A DNA stretch of 64,000 nt from a virus, in the IMG/VR virus record IMGVR_UViG_3300021197_001180, positions 1 through 64,000 of that record; one strand, written 5' to 3'. The notes under the pieces are model-generated. The model was not told where the DNA came from. It searched no databases and saw only the letters and a list, made by a program, of their open reading frames with translations. The first letter of the stretch is position 1; every line of letters starts with the position of its first letter. Shown here piece by piece: positions 42,468 to 50,328 of this stretch. Made by a program: the position numbers and the translations under genes.

Positions 42468-42640
42468 ATAAGCTCCTCCATATCCCCTACAAAACTAGTC
42501 ATTAAAGTTAACTGGGATAGATGCCACGTCCTTCCCTCAAAACTTATAGAACTAGTTTCAAAATTGTATCTCTCTACTTCTTGATCAACTGTTAACGGTA
42601 GGTCAATCTCATCTAACTCATAGGCAAAGTGTTGTATCAT
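42464..42640 (-). CDS. tandem-array small protein ending EELI (array A)
   Basis: 58 residues, begins MIQHFAYELDEID, ends DMEELI. ATGA overlaps on both sides. Acidic, beta-leaning; no similarity to the other members beyond the ends. Confidence 0.65.
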   Translation of the reverse strand: MIQHFAYELDEIDLPLTVDQEVERYNFETSSISFEGRTWHLSQLTLMTSFVGDMEELI

Positions 42641-42804
42641 ATTAGTTCCTCCCCATCCTCAGAGCCATCTTTAAATCCTTCCCAATGTCCCCTTCGCAAA
42701 GGATAAGGACCAGTGATATTAGCCCTGACTCCTGTTTGACATGTAAAGATTTCCTGTTCTTCATTAAAGTAGAACATAGTTAGTTGTCTAACAAAGTATT
42801 GCAT
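42637..42804 (-). CDS. tandem-array small protein ending EELI (array A, first member)
   Basis: 55 residues, begins MQYFVRQLTMFYF, ends DGEELI. Its start region repeats, base for base over about 20 bases, that of the outer-membrane barrel gene upstream (AGTATTGCATATTGTTCC on the plus strand). Confidence 0.65.
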   Translation of the reverse strand: MQYFVRQLTMFYFNEEQEIFTCQTGVRANITGPYPLRRGHWEGFKDGSEDGEELI

Positions 42805-42812
42805 ATTGTTCC

Positions 42813-43370
42813 TTAAAATCTATATGTGATTGATACTGAATGTCCTTTAGTCCATTCGTCGTAAGGTGCTACAGTAATTCTAGAGTAGTGGGTGAATCTC
42901 CACCCTACTAGCACGTCCTCAACAGGCTCCCATTGTAGCCCTAAGATGTAACCTTCATCGTTGTCTGCATCATTAGCGAAATGTCCATCAGGGTCTATCC
43001 CCTCATAGTATTGTGGTACAGGTATTAAGTGTGTACCTATCCCAACCGCTAACCTAAACTGTTCTGTGATATCATACTTGTACAAAGCTTCAAAGGATAC
43101 TACATACTTTAGCTTTACTGTTACATGCTCAAAGCGGCCTTCTGTATATAAGTCTTTACCTTTAATATAACCAACACGTAGGCCGAAGTTGTTCCTCCAG
43201 ATGCTGTAGCCTATCCCATATAATGTAGCCTCATACTGAGCATAGTTATCCTTGCCTCTCCAAGCATGCTCAAAGTCTATCGCTGTGACATCAAATTCAT
43301 GGAGATATCTAGGTTCCTCCGCTACGCTCCTGAAGGATAGTAATGTAAGTATTAATAGTAAGTATTGCAT
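42813..43370 (-). CDS. outer-membrane beta-barrel, PagL/OmpW-like
   Basis: 185 residues with a signal peptide (residues 1-17, LLLILTLLSFRSVAEE). Alternating strands run to a final YRF, the usual C-terminal aromatic of barrel proteins. GWRFTHYSR near the end recalls the His-Ser region of the lipid A deacylase PagL, but the Asn is not present, so activity is doubtful. It may alter the host surface against superinfection. The start sequence is duplicated at the next gene. Confidence 0.65.
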   Translation of the reverse strand: MQYLLLILTLLSFRSVAEEPRYLHEFDVTAIDFEHAWRGKDNYAQYEATLYGIGYSIWRNNFGLRVGYIKGKDLYTEGRFEHVTVKLKYVVSFEALYKYDITEQFRLAVGIGTHLIPVPQYYEGIDPDGHFANDADNDEGYILGLQWEPVEDVLVGWRFTHYSRITVAPYDEWTKGHSVSITYRF

Positions 43371-43401
43371 ATTGTTCCTTAGGGCCCGAAGGCCCTATAG
43401 T

Positions 43402-45096
43402 TTACCCTTCACAAGCTACACACTCTCCTGTGGCTGCTTGGACACCTGCTTTAGTTCGCATGTAATATAGGGCTTTAATGTTTTCATCTTTAAATCCTAG
43501 TCGGTGTATCTTAGCAATGTAAGCTTCAGGTGCATCAGCATCAAAGAATAGATTAACTGATTGACCTTGGTCTATGTACCGCTGTCGTGCACTAGCTAGT
43601 CTTAAGATGGTCTCTTGATGTATCTCATAGGCTGTCTTGAATACATCCTTCTCGTGGTCTGTGAGCCACTCTAAATGCTGGACTGATCCATTGTTGTCAA
43701 TTATTGACTTGACGAGTTTATCATCCCAACCCACTCGTCCTTTAGCAAGTTCCAAGAACACAGGGTTAACCCTATAAATTTCTCCAGCTGCGGTAGGTTG
43801 GTTGTATACGTTGGCGACAACAGGTTCAATTCCCTGCGAAACTCCACCACAAAGTAATGCTGATGAAGTATTGGGAGCGACTGCCAATAAGTGAGTATTG
43901 CGTCGTCCAAGTCCTTTACAGTACTTAGGTTCTCCAAGTTTCTCCGCAAGCCACTTGGTAGCTCTTTCCGCTTCACGATTAATCCTCCCGAAGATCTCAT
44001 GGTTCTCTTGATGTGCCTCGAATGATTCGAATGCTATTGACTTCTGTTGTAAGTATGTATGGAACCCTAAGGCTCCAAGGCCTATCGGTCTACCGTTAAC
44101 AGTACCTTTCAAAGACTTCTCTAATCCAGGGATGTTAGTAGCTAACTCAATAAACTCACTAGCAACACAATCCAAGAACACCACGCTATCGAATATAGCA
44201 TCAGTATCTTTCCACTCGTCATACTTAGATAGGTTAAGGGATGAAAGCACACAAGTAAACGTCTCATCTTCAGAGCTGTGTAACATGATCTCAGTACATA
44301 AGTTACTTGCTTTAACATCTAAGTCATGAACCTTATAGCTCGTCGGGTTAGCTCGGTTAACCTTGTCCACAAAGAAGAAGTAACCTTTGCCTGTAATTGC
44401 TTTGACTTTAAGCGCCTTCTTGAATCGTTGACGTGCATCAAGATCTCCTGCGTCAAGGCGCTCAATGAATGCATCGGTAATAACCCATCCGATGTTAAGG
44501 TCGTCGGGCTCTGCCTGTAAGCTCTCCGCAACTTCAAAGAAGTCTCCGTGATCGATCGGTAGATACCCGGCCCAAGCACCACGCCTTGATGTTCCCTGAG
44601 CAACGTCTCGCATATCCTGGACAAATCCTTTAAAGACTGGTAGTACACCACTTGCTGTGCCTCCTGCCGATATGGAAGTACCTCTGGGTCTAATGTCACC
44701 AAGATATCCAGAAGTTCCGAAGCCATTCTTTGTAAGGATTGCAGTCTCTTTCCTGTTACCATAGAATTCATCAATTGAATCCCCTATATATTGACCTGAA
44801 CAAGAGACAGGTAATCCCTTGTTAGTTCCTGTGTTACTTAAGACTGGTGTTGATGCAGCTAACCAGCCGTTCCAGAGGAGGTTAAAGAACTTAGCCTCCC
44901 ATTCATCTTCATAACCTACCATGTGTCTTGATAAGGTGGATGCTATCCTTAGATAGGTATCTCTAAGACCACGGGCCTCATGGAGATACTTATCTTTAAA
45001 GAGTTGATAGCCACCTGTTGTAAACCAGAACGGAACATCTCCAGTCTTCTGAAGTTCTTTCCGTTCATCCGATAGCTTTTGATATATCGTAGTTAT
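43402..45096 (-). CDS. nrdA: ribonucleotide reductase large (alpha) subunit, AUA start
   Basis: 564 residues from ATA 45,096. NLCTEI holds the active-site Cys/Glu, SCSGQYIGDS an N-terminal cysteine region, and ATGECVACEG the C-terminal redox Cys pair. It is shorter than the usual 750 residues and seems to lack the ATP cone. AAGAGGAG is seven bases ahead of the ATA; a GTG at 45,138 has no ribosome site. It reduces ribonucleotides to deoxynucleotides with NrdB and glutaredoxin. Confidence 0.93.
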   Translation of the reverse strand: MTTIYQKLSDERKELQKTGDVPFWFTTGGYQLFKDKYLHEARGLRDTYLRIASTLSRHMVGYEDEWEAKFFNLLWNGWLAASTPVLSNTGTNKGLPVSCSGQYIGDSIDEFYGNRKETAILTKNGFGTSGYLGDIRPRGTSISAGGTASGVLPVFKGFVQDMRDVAQGTSRRGAWAGYLPIDHGDFFEVAESLQAEPDDLNIGWVITDAFIERLDAGDLDARQRFKKALKVKAITGKGYFFFVDKVNRANPTSYKVHDLDVKASNLCTEIMLHSSEDETFTCVLSSLNLSKYDEWKDTDAIFDSVVFLDCVASEFIELATNIPGLEKSLKGTVNGRPIGLGALGFHTYLQQKSIAFESFEAHQENHEIFGRINREAERATKWLAEKLGEPKYCKGLGRRNTHLLAVAPNTSSALLCGGVSQGIEPVVANVYNQPTAAGEIYRVNPVFLELAKGRVGWDDKLVKSIIDNNGSVQHLEWLTDHEKDVFKTAYEIHQETILRLASARQRYIDQGQSVNLFFDADAPEAYIAKIHRLGFKDENIKALYYMRTKAGVQAATGECVACEG

Positions 45097-45097
45097 C

Positions 45098-45226
45098 TTA
45101 AGACTCCTCTTGGCTCTGAACCCCAGAGTACATACCACCGAAGTTATCTTTAGGTGGCTCAGGTTTCTTAGGTGCTGCTGGTTTCTTAGGTGCTGGTTTC
45201 TTAGGTGCTGGTTTCTTCTCGGTCAT
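45098..45226 (-). CDS. tiny Pro-Lys repeat protein before nrdA
   Basis: 42 residues, begins MTEKKPAPKKPAPKKPAA: three Lys-Lys-Pro-Ala repeats and a short acidic end. Its stop codon lies two bases from the AUA of nrdA, so it ends inside the nrdA ribosome region. May tune nrdA translation or act as a linker peptide. Confidence 0.6.
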   Translation of the reverse strand: MTEKKPAPKKPAPKKPAAPKKPEPPKDNFGGMYSGVQSQEES

Positions 45227-45441
45227 TATAATATACCTCCTGATTGATTATTAAATTCTTTAAATACTGCTGTGTATTTACCTGACTTGTAATGATAACT
45301 GTAGGCCTTAAGGAACTCATTGTAATCTAAAGATTCAAACAAGACCTCACGTTTACTTGAGCCTTCCATTACACCAATGACAGTACACAGTACATCATTC
45401 TTAGGTTTATCCTCCTCAGGTACTTCAAAGTTATTGTTCAT
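45226..45441 (-). CDS. hypothetical protein, 71 aa
   Basis: Begins MNNNFEVPEEDKPKND behind GGAGGATTA. Acidic N-terminus and a Tyr-rich C-terminal half. Lies between the two reductase genes; TAATG links it to the next gene. Unknown. Confidence 0.6.
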   Translation of the reverse strand: MNNNFEVPEEDKPKNDVLCTVIGVMEGSSKREVLFESLDYNEFLKAYSYHYKSGKYTAVFKEFNNQSGGIL

Positions 45442-45442
45442 A

Positions 45443-46414
45443 TTAATCCTCCTCTATAATCCATTCGAAACCATCCTCATTCCAGTCCCTGTTATATTCA
45501 TTACCAGTTCCTGTGAAGAAGTCATGTAGTTGAACAGCATTGATACCATCATAGAACCATTCACGGATTACATTGTTCTCTTCATTGAAGATAGCTGTAA
45601 GTCCTAAGTTCTCAAGGCAAACATTAAGCCTGTGGTTCACAAAGATCTTCATCTGTTCAGGCGTTATGCCATCCATAGGACCTTTCTCAAACAACATGTC
45701 AATGATCTCATGCTCATGCTCTTGGATCTGTCTAGCAACTTCCTCAAGCTCACCCCTTAGCTCCTCAGGATCTCTGTTAGTCTCCTCAGCTATCTGATGA
45801 AATAACCTAGCACCTGCAACAGCATGTAGGTTCTCATCTCTAACCGAGAACTTAATACCACGACATACATTCATTAGTTTATTCTTACCAGCGGACTGGA
45901 AGTGTAACAGGAATGCAAAGGCTGAGTATAACACTGCACCTTCTATCATACTAAAGGCACCTACAGATCTTAGAGGATCTTTACTACCAATAAGTTCCTT
46001 AACGAAATCCATTCGGGCAGATAGAACTGGGTCTGTCTTATAACCTAAGTAGAACTCTTCTGTGTTAAGGTTCAAGGCTTCGTTAAGTTTGTTGTAGAAT
46101 GGTGCATGTACACCCATCTCAGTGTAGCTTATGGTCGAACAGAGTCGTTGGATACAAGGTCTAGGGCACATGTTCATTACCTTAGAACCCCAGTAGTCCA
46201 CACCAGCTTTGAGTTCATACAATGTAAACAACTTCAATGTAGTCACAACACCGTGTGCCTCACTAGGAGTCATGTTTACTTTAATATCTTGTATGTCTTT
46301 CTCTACTGCAATCTCTTTCTCCGTCCATAGGATGTCAGCTTGTTGCTCTGCTATCTCAACGGCCCATGGATAATCAAATACATAGGCCTCCTTAGCTTCA
46401 AATATCTGTGCTAT
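45443..46414 (-). CDS. nrdB: ribonucleotide reductase small (beta) subunit, AUA start
   Basis: 323 residues from ATA 46,414. An in-frame TGA sits two codons before it and there is no ATG/GTG/TTG until residue 48, past the family region YPWAVEIAEQQ. GGAGG lies six bases ahead, inside the lysozyme end. Candidate di-iron ligands: TEMGVHA (Glu, His), the Glu of MIEGAVL, and RDENLHA (Glu, His). It makes the tyrosyl or metal cofactor for NrdA. Confidence 0.93.
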   Translation of the reverse strand: MAQIFEAKEAYVFDYPWAVEIAEQQADILWTEKEIAVEKDIQDIKVNMTPSEAHGVVTTLKLFTLYELKAGVDYWGSKVMNMCPRPCIQRLCSTISYTEMGVHAPFYNKLNEALNLNTEEFYLGYKTDPVLSARMDFVKELIGSKDPLRSVGAFSMIEGAVLYSAFAFLLHFQSAGKNKLMNVCRGIKFSVRDENLHAVAGARLFHQIAEETNRDPEELRGELEEVARQIQEHEHEIIDMLFEKGPMDGITPEQMKIFVNHRLNVCLENLGLTAIFNEENNVIREWFYDGINAVQLHDFFTGTGNEYNRDWNEDGFEWIIEED

Positions 46415-46845
46415 CTTTCACCTCCAAGAGCCTTCAAGGTCCCGAAGTGTACCTCAGCTCGATGTCCTGTCTGCTCATAGTACTTAGAGTCTTTAAGTTC
46501 ATCAGCTGCAAGTAAGTATTCTTGGTGCTTCAAAGCCTTAAACATATTCTTAAAGCCATTGACACCTTGAACCCCTAGGTTATAAGCCATATCAGTTACA
46601 ATCAAACGTACTTCCATAGGTGCTTCAACTAACCAAGGGTGATGGATCATCATAGACTTACGATAGTCTTCAAGGATCTTAAGAGACCATTCCCTAGCCT
46701 CTGTTTCAGTGTATGGATATACTTCTAGGTTCCTCCCGAAACCTATAGTCTGAAAGCCTGCTGGACATTCATAAGGTAGTCCTTCGAATCCTTCAAACTC
46801 TTCTAACATCCCTACATTTAATAGTAGTTCTTCTGTCTTAGTCAC
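46411..46845 (-). CDS. lysozyme (GH24, T4-type endolysin), GTG start
   Basis: 144 residues with the catalytic order E-x8-C-x5-T (in EGFEGLPYECPAGFQT), the lambdoid endolysin variant of T4 lysozyme. It has no signal peptide, so a holin must release it; the holin is at 41.0 kb on the other strand. GTG start overlaps the thyX stop. Confidence 0.9.
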   Translation of the reverse strand: MTKTEELLLNVGMLEEFEGFEGLPYECPAGFQTIGFGRNLEVYPYTETEAREWSLKILEDYRKSMMIHHPWLVEAPMEVRLIVTDMAYNLGVQGVNGFKNMFKALKHQEYLLAADELKDSKYYEQTGHRAEVHFGTLKALGGER

Positions 46846-47500
46846 CTAATACCTCCTTTAATACAGGTAATTGTTCTAATAGGATAGCCTTCGCTTGGTC
46901 AGCTATCACCTTGTGTTCCTTTTGAGTGCCATTACCACAGCGTAGTTGACAGTAATGAATCCATGAACGGATAGTACCATTCATATACATCTTAGTTTCT
47001 GTCAGGCCTTCAGGTAGCAGAACACGAGCTTGCTCTTTAGCTACTCCTCGTTCGAGGGCTTCGTGGTAGGCTGTAAGAGCAGTCGATAGGACTGTCTTCT
47101 GTAGGAAACCAAACGCATCCTGCGCTTCCTCATCCTCAGTCTCGATTGAGTTCTGCCTGTTTGTTTCATCCTGTAACCTAGCCTCCCTTTTGACAGTGAA
47201 ATGATCTGCTTCAGCGTACCGTTGAGAGAACTCTTGGAAACTGAAACTCCTATGCCTTAAGATCTGCCTACTAATATCTCTAGTAGTAGTAATCTCAAGA
47301 GTCATAGACCCCATCTCGAAAGGACTCCAATGCTGGTGAGCTACTAGGTACTTCAATAACCTAGAGGCTTTCTCCATATCGAACTGCCCTTCAGTATTAG
47401 ATACTTTAGCTTGAAAAGCTATCAGCTCCCCTAAGTTATTAATACCTTCTACCTTAGGCTCTGTAATGCCTACTAGTTTAACATTATTCAGAGTCTTCAT
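46838..47500 (-). CDS. thyX: flavin-dependent thymidylate synthase
   Basis: 220 residues from ATG 47,500. RHRSFSFQEFSQRY is the ThyX signature binding FAD and dUMP. It makes dTMP using a reduced flavin. Upstream 4 codons (MHGG) belong to the overlapping small gene region. Confidence 0.95.
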   Translation of the reverse strand: MKTLNNVKLVGITEPKVEGINNLGELIAFQAKVSNTEGQFDMEKASRLLKYLVAHQHWSPFEMGSMTLEITTTRDISRQILRHRSFSFQEFSQRYAEADHFTVKREARLQDETNRQNSIETEDEEAQDAFGFLQKTVLSTALTAYHEALERGVAKEQARVLLPEGLTETKMYMNGTIRSWIHYCQLRCGNGTQKEHKVIADQAKAILLEQLPVLKEVLGD

Positions 47501-47642
47501 TCCCCCATGCATGACGATTGTTTCGTTGCTTCCTACGGGCTATCTTATTAGCCTTACGTTCCTTAAGTTCCTCAAGTTTATCTTGACGATCTTGTTCGTA
47601 GTCCTTCATTAACTGCTGGTTCTCTGTCAGTTCTTCACCCAT
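47484..47642 (-). CDS. small charged helical protein before thyX
   Basis: 52 residues, begins MGEELTENQQLMKDYEQDRQ, very rich in Lys/Arg/Glu. AGGAGAGTAAC precedes the ATG and the end overlaps the thyX start by 17 bases. Unknown. Confidence 0.6.
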   Translation of the reverse strand: MGEELTENQQLMKDYEQDRQDKLEELKERKANKIARRKQRNNRHAWGNEDSE

Positions 47643-47643
47643 G

Positions 47644-48021
47644 TTACTCTCCTAGGATTGCTTTAAGATTTGGTTCACTGAAGTCTGGACCTTTAAGTAC
47701 CTTACCATCCTCACGGATCACAGGCTTACCGTCAGTCCCTAGCTTTGACATGTTACTACGATGAACTTCACGTAACCCTTCATCAATAGGATAACCATAC
47801 AAGGCTCCCTGTTGTGCTGTTACGTAGATGATATCAATGATTGCATCAAAGGTTTCAGTAATGTCACCCTTATCAAATGCAATTGCTAACTCACTTACTT
47901 CCTCCATGATTAACTCACCGAAGGTAGACTGTTGATCTTTTGTTGGCATCACAGGTTTACTTTCAATGTCATTAGGTTTGTAAGTCTCATTGAATTGATT
48001 AATCATATTACCTAAACTCAT
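47644..48021 (-). CDS. MazG-like nucleotide pyrophosphohydrolase
   Basis: 125 residues with GELIMEEVSELAIAF and DAIIDIIYV, the EExxE and DxxxD metal-binding helices of the MazG/HisE fold. It may remove (p)ppGpp or non-canonical nucleotides and favour phage DNA synthesis. Next to thyX and the reductase. Confidence 0.85.
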   Translation of the reverse strand: MSLGNMINQFNETYKPNDIESKPVMPTKDQQSTFGELIMEEVSELAIAFDKGDITETFDAIIDIIYVTAQQGALYGYPIDEGLREVHRSNMSKLGTDGKPVIREDGKVLKGPDFSEPNLKAILGE

Positions 48022-48024
48022 TCT

Positions 48025-48156
48025 TTATTCTCCTTTACTCTTAGCCGTCTTGTTATAAGCTCGTTTATAGTTACCACCTTTACCTTTACCACTGTTACCA
48101 GGGTTTAGCTGAGGGGCTGATAGGAATACTTGAATGAATTCTTTACTTTGTTTCAG
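48025..48156 (-). CDS. small basic protein, CUG start
   Basis: 43 residues from CTG 48,156, with an in-frame TAG just upstream and AGAGGAG seven bases ahead. [M]KQSKEFIQVFLSAPQ then a Gly/Lys-rich tail (GNSGKGKGGNYKRAY). Its start lies in the end of the upstream gene, whose codons provide the ribosome site. Function unknown. Confidence 0.6.
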   Translation of the reverse strand: MKQSKEFIQVFLSAPQLNPGNSGKGKGGNYKRAYNKTAKSKGE

Positions 48157-48442
48157 TTTGTTTCTCCTCTAATTCGATTGCTCTTTCTATAGAAGCCTTA
48201 GCTTCTTTAAGATCCTGGAGTTTACCTTTAACCCCACGGGTCCCAGGACACAATAACTTCTTGAGTCCATGGGCTGTCGCTGGACAGGTAACATTGAAAG
48301 CTACTAAGACATCATATACATCCACTATGATTTCCCCTGGGTTCTTAGGGTCTTCGTGGGGTAGATGGTTTATTACTCTTTGGTACTTGTTTATCTTCTT
48401 TCTCCTTCTGTTTTCTATAATCTTCTCGACGTTGTTCATCAT
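48143..48442 (-). CDS. hypothetical protein, 99 aa
   Basis: Begins MMNNVEKIIENRRRKKINKY: basic N-terminal helix, then a Cys-containing middle (VTCPATAHGLKKLLCPG) and a Glu-rich helix. Perhaps DNA-binding. Overlaps both neighbours. Confidence 0.6.
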   Translation of the reverse strand: MMNNVEKIIENRRRKKINKYQRVINHLPHEDPKNPGEIIVDVYDVLVAFNVTCPATAHGLKKLLCPGTRGVKGKLQDLKEAKASIERAIELEEKQTETK

Positions 48443-48555
48443 AGTGACTCATTTCTTTCAGCCTCCACTACTATAGAGTTAAAGGCCATAAGTCCACATA
48501 CAAATACATACATGTAGATATAGCCTGCTAATTGTAACCAGATAGGTGTTTCCAT
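48439..48555 (-). CDS. tiny single-span membrane peptide, 38 aa
   Basis: Begins METPIWLQLAGYIYMYVFV: one membrane helix and a short charged tail. Start overlaps the previous stop (TAATG) and its own end overlaps the next gene (ATGATG). Could be a small lysis or inhibitor peptide. Confidence 0.55.
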   Translation of the reverse strand: METPIWLQLAGYIYMYVFVCGLMAFNSIVVEAERNESL

Positions 48556-48755
48556 TATTCACCTGTTAGCATTGCTTTAATATTAATGATTGCTTTCCCT
48601 GCAATTGAAGACTCCTCAATGGCTGCTAACTTCTTAGCCTTTGCCTCTGCCTCCTTCTTCTCTTGAACTTCTGCTTCCTTTAATTCTCTTGCTTGTACCT
48701 TCTCAAGGTCACTTGTAAACGTAGCAAATACTGATTGAGTAGTCTTCTTAAACAT
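48555..48755 (-). CDS. small coiled-coil protein, 66 aa
   Basis: Middle residues 16-45 are Glu/Lys/Ala-rich (ELKEAEVQEKKEAEAKAKK), a clear charged coiled coil. Start MFKKTTQSVFATF. Unknown role. Confidence 0.6.
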   Translation of the reverse strand: MFKKTTQSVFATFTSDLEKVQARELKEAEVQEKKEAEAKAKKLAAIEESSIAGKAIINIKAMLTGE

Positions 48756-48758
48756 AAT

Positions 48759-49190
48759 TTATTTCTCTATTTGATTGTAGAATTGAGTGAATGATTCCTC
48801 ATCAAAGAATCTGAAACCATTCTTGGTTGCCCACTCTCCGTGGGTTTGCTTAGTACCATCCCTTCGTTTAGTCCTGAAGTGAATAGCTTTCATCGGGTTG
48901 TCGAAGATGAATAAGATCTCATGGTCTTCAGGCAATGCCTTCCTAACCCAAGTATACTTAGCAGCTTCGGCTGATTCCCTGAAGTACCCTTTGAACTCAA
49001 GGACATAAGTCCCAGAGGCATGAGGTATCAGGAAGTCTGGCTCATATTTGTGTTCAGTTACATATTCAATCTTATCAGGATGAAAGATCTCATCCTTAAG
49101 TAATCCATTATGTAGTCTGTGTTCAGGCCATGAGTCATAGCCTTTGGGTAAACCTTTGGGTCTAGGTGGGAAGAATCTCTTAGCCGGCAT
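48759..49190 (-). CDS. T7 endonuclease I-like Holliday junction resolvase
   Basis: 143 residues. EPDFLIP and LEFKGYF carry the PD-(D/E)xK core of the phage endonuclease I family, with a basic C-terminal half. It cuts branched DNA before packaging and degrades host DNA. Located near polymerase and exonuclease, as in T7. Confidence 0.85.
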   Translation of the reverse strand: MPAKRFFPPRPKGLPKGYDSWPEHRLHNGLLKDEIFHPDKIEYVTEHKYEPDFLIPHASGTYVLEFKGYFRESAEAAKYTWVRKALPEDHEILFIFDNPMKAIHFRTKRRDGTKQTHGEWATKNGFRFFDEESFTQFYNQIEK

Positions 49191-49398
49191 CTAATGATTC
49201 TTCTAACTTAAGACCAATAGGTATTATAATTACCACACCATTACACTTATTTCTTTTAAGCTTATCAGCACATTTAGTGGCTTGCCTTAAACACTTGTAG
49301 AACTCAGAGCCTCTAGGACTACAAGTCCAAGGGTCCTCTGTCTCTGATTCGGCAACTACTAAATACCGTGCCTTACCTATGAATTCTTTAAGTCTCAT
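49180..49398 (-). CDS. hypothetical protein, 72 aa
   Basis: Start taken at ATG 49,398 (MRLKEFIGKARYLV), overlapping the upstream gene end. Contains DPWTCSPRG, then a helix with Cys-Arg/Cys-Ala (LRQATKCADKLKRNKC). Possible metal site; not recognised. Overlaps endonuclease I by 11 bases. Confidence 0.55.
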   Translation of the reverse strand: MRLKEFIGKARYLVVAESETEDPWTCSPRGSEFYKCLRQATKCADKLKRNKCNGVVIIIPIGLKLEESLDAG

Positions 49399-49678
49399 CT
49401 TCACTATCCTTAAACCCTGTAGATACCAACAGATCATATGCTGTTATCGTAGGATATTTCTTCAATGATTTCCTTACCCACTTCCGAGTGAATGGAGTTA
49501 AGGTTGCCCTTCGCTCATCGTCATTCCCAGGAACAGGTGTCATTGTCACACCATCTGGCTGTACCATAGCTAACAGTTCTCTATCTGTTAACTCCTTAGC
49601 TACTTCCTCGGTTAAGAAACCTCGATGTAACTGTATTAGGATCTCATTGACCCTCTTATTAAATTGTTGCTTGTTCAA
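49388..49678 (-). CDS. hypothetical protein, 96 aa, TTG start
   Basis: TTG 49,678 overlaps the preceding stop (TTGA), with GGAGGAA ahead in the last codons of an EELI protein. Begins [M]NKQQFNKRVNEILIQLHRG. Helical, acidic end. It terminates array B on its left. Confidence 0.6.
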   Translation of the reverse strand: MNKQQFNKRVNEILIQLHRGFLTEEVAKELTDRELLAMVQPDGVTMTPVPGNDDERRATLTPFTRKWVRKSLKKYPTITAYDLLVSTGFKDSEDET

Positions 49679-49830
49679 ATTAATTCCTCCTCCATGTAGC
49701 CTATTAAGAAATCTAACGCATTAGATAAGGGAGTATTTAAGTTCTCATATCCAGGAGTTACTATAATTGCGGACTGACCATCACCGCCTCTATAAGTTAT
49801 AGTGAAGTCTTCCCTAGCAAAGTATCTCAT
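49675..49830 (-). CDS. tandem-array small protein ending EELI (array B)
   Basis: 51 residues, begins MRYFAREDFTITYRG, ends MEEELI. Last codons GAGGAGGAATTAATTTGA carry the ribosome site for the TTG gene. Beta-rich; unknown. Confidence 0.65.
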   Translation of the reverse strand: MRYFAREDFTITYRGGDGQSAIIVTPGYENLNTPLSNALDFLIGYMEEELI

Positions 49831-50024
49831 ATGAGTTCCTCCAAGTGTTCCCAACTTACTCTATCGTTCGCTAAGGTATTACTATTATCAGTATACCTAG
49901 CGAGAGTTGAGCTACTGGTACCCCCATAAGACATAAAGTATTCAATACGTAATGAACCTTCATCCGTATATATGGCTACGTAGTCTCCTCCCTTACTAGT
50001 GGCTACTCTAGTTGTGTAGATCAT
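49827..50024 (-). CDS. tandem-array small protein ending EELI (array B)
   Basis: 65 residues, begins MIYTTRVATSKGGDYVA, ends WEHLEELI. ATGA overlaps on both sides. Beta/polar middle; no recognised family. Confidence 0.65.
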   Translation of the reverse strand: MIYTTRVATSKGGDYVAIYTDEGSLRIEYFMSYGGTSSSTLARYTDNSNTLANDRVSWEHLEELI

Positions 50025-50149
50025 TGTGCTGTTTCCTTAAATAATAATTCATATCCTTCAGGCTCCTCAAGAACTGGGGGTTCCAAGAGGCCCTCAACTA
50101 AGAGGTCCTCCAAGAGATAGGGGTCTATTTCAAAGTATTCATAGATCAT
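50021..50149 (-). CDS. tandem-array small acidic protein (array B)
   Basis: 42 residues, begins MIYEYFEIDPYLLEDLL, very acidic with Leu-rich helices. Its end (FKETAQ) departs from the EELI rule, with AAGGAAACAGC as the next ribosome site. ATGA overlaps. Confidence 0.6.
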   Translation of the reverse strand: MIYEYFEIDPYLLEDLLVEGLLEPPVLEEPEGYELLFKETAQ

Positions 50150-50328
50150 ATGAGTTCCTCTGCTTCATTATCATCAAATCCATATCGAAGTTCATCCCTA
50201 TAAGAATAACATCTTCTTGCATAATATCCAAGATGTGTGGTACTGATGAAGTAACCTATCCTAGGTACTGTAGGCCTTGAACTATCATGACTAATTATAG
50301 CATCACTAGTTGCAAAATATTTAATCAT
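50146..50328 (-). CDS. tandem-array small protein ending EELI (array B)
   Basis: 60 residues, begins MIKYFATSDAIISHDSS, ends EAEELI. Tyr/Arg-rich middle (GYYARRCYSYRDELRYG). ATGA overlaps both neighbours. Confidence 0.65.
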   Translation of the reverse strand: MIKYFATSDAIISHDSSRPTVPRIGYFISTTHLGYYARRCYSYRDELRYGFDDNEAEELI

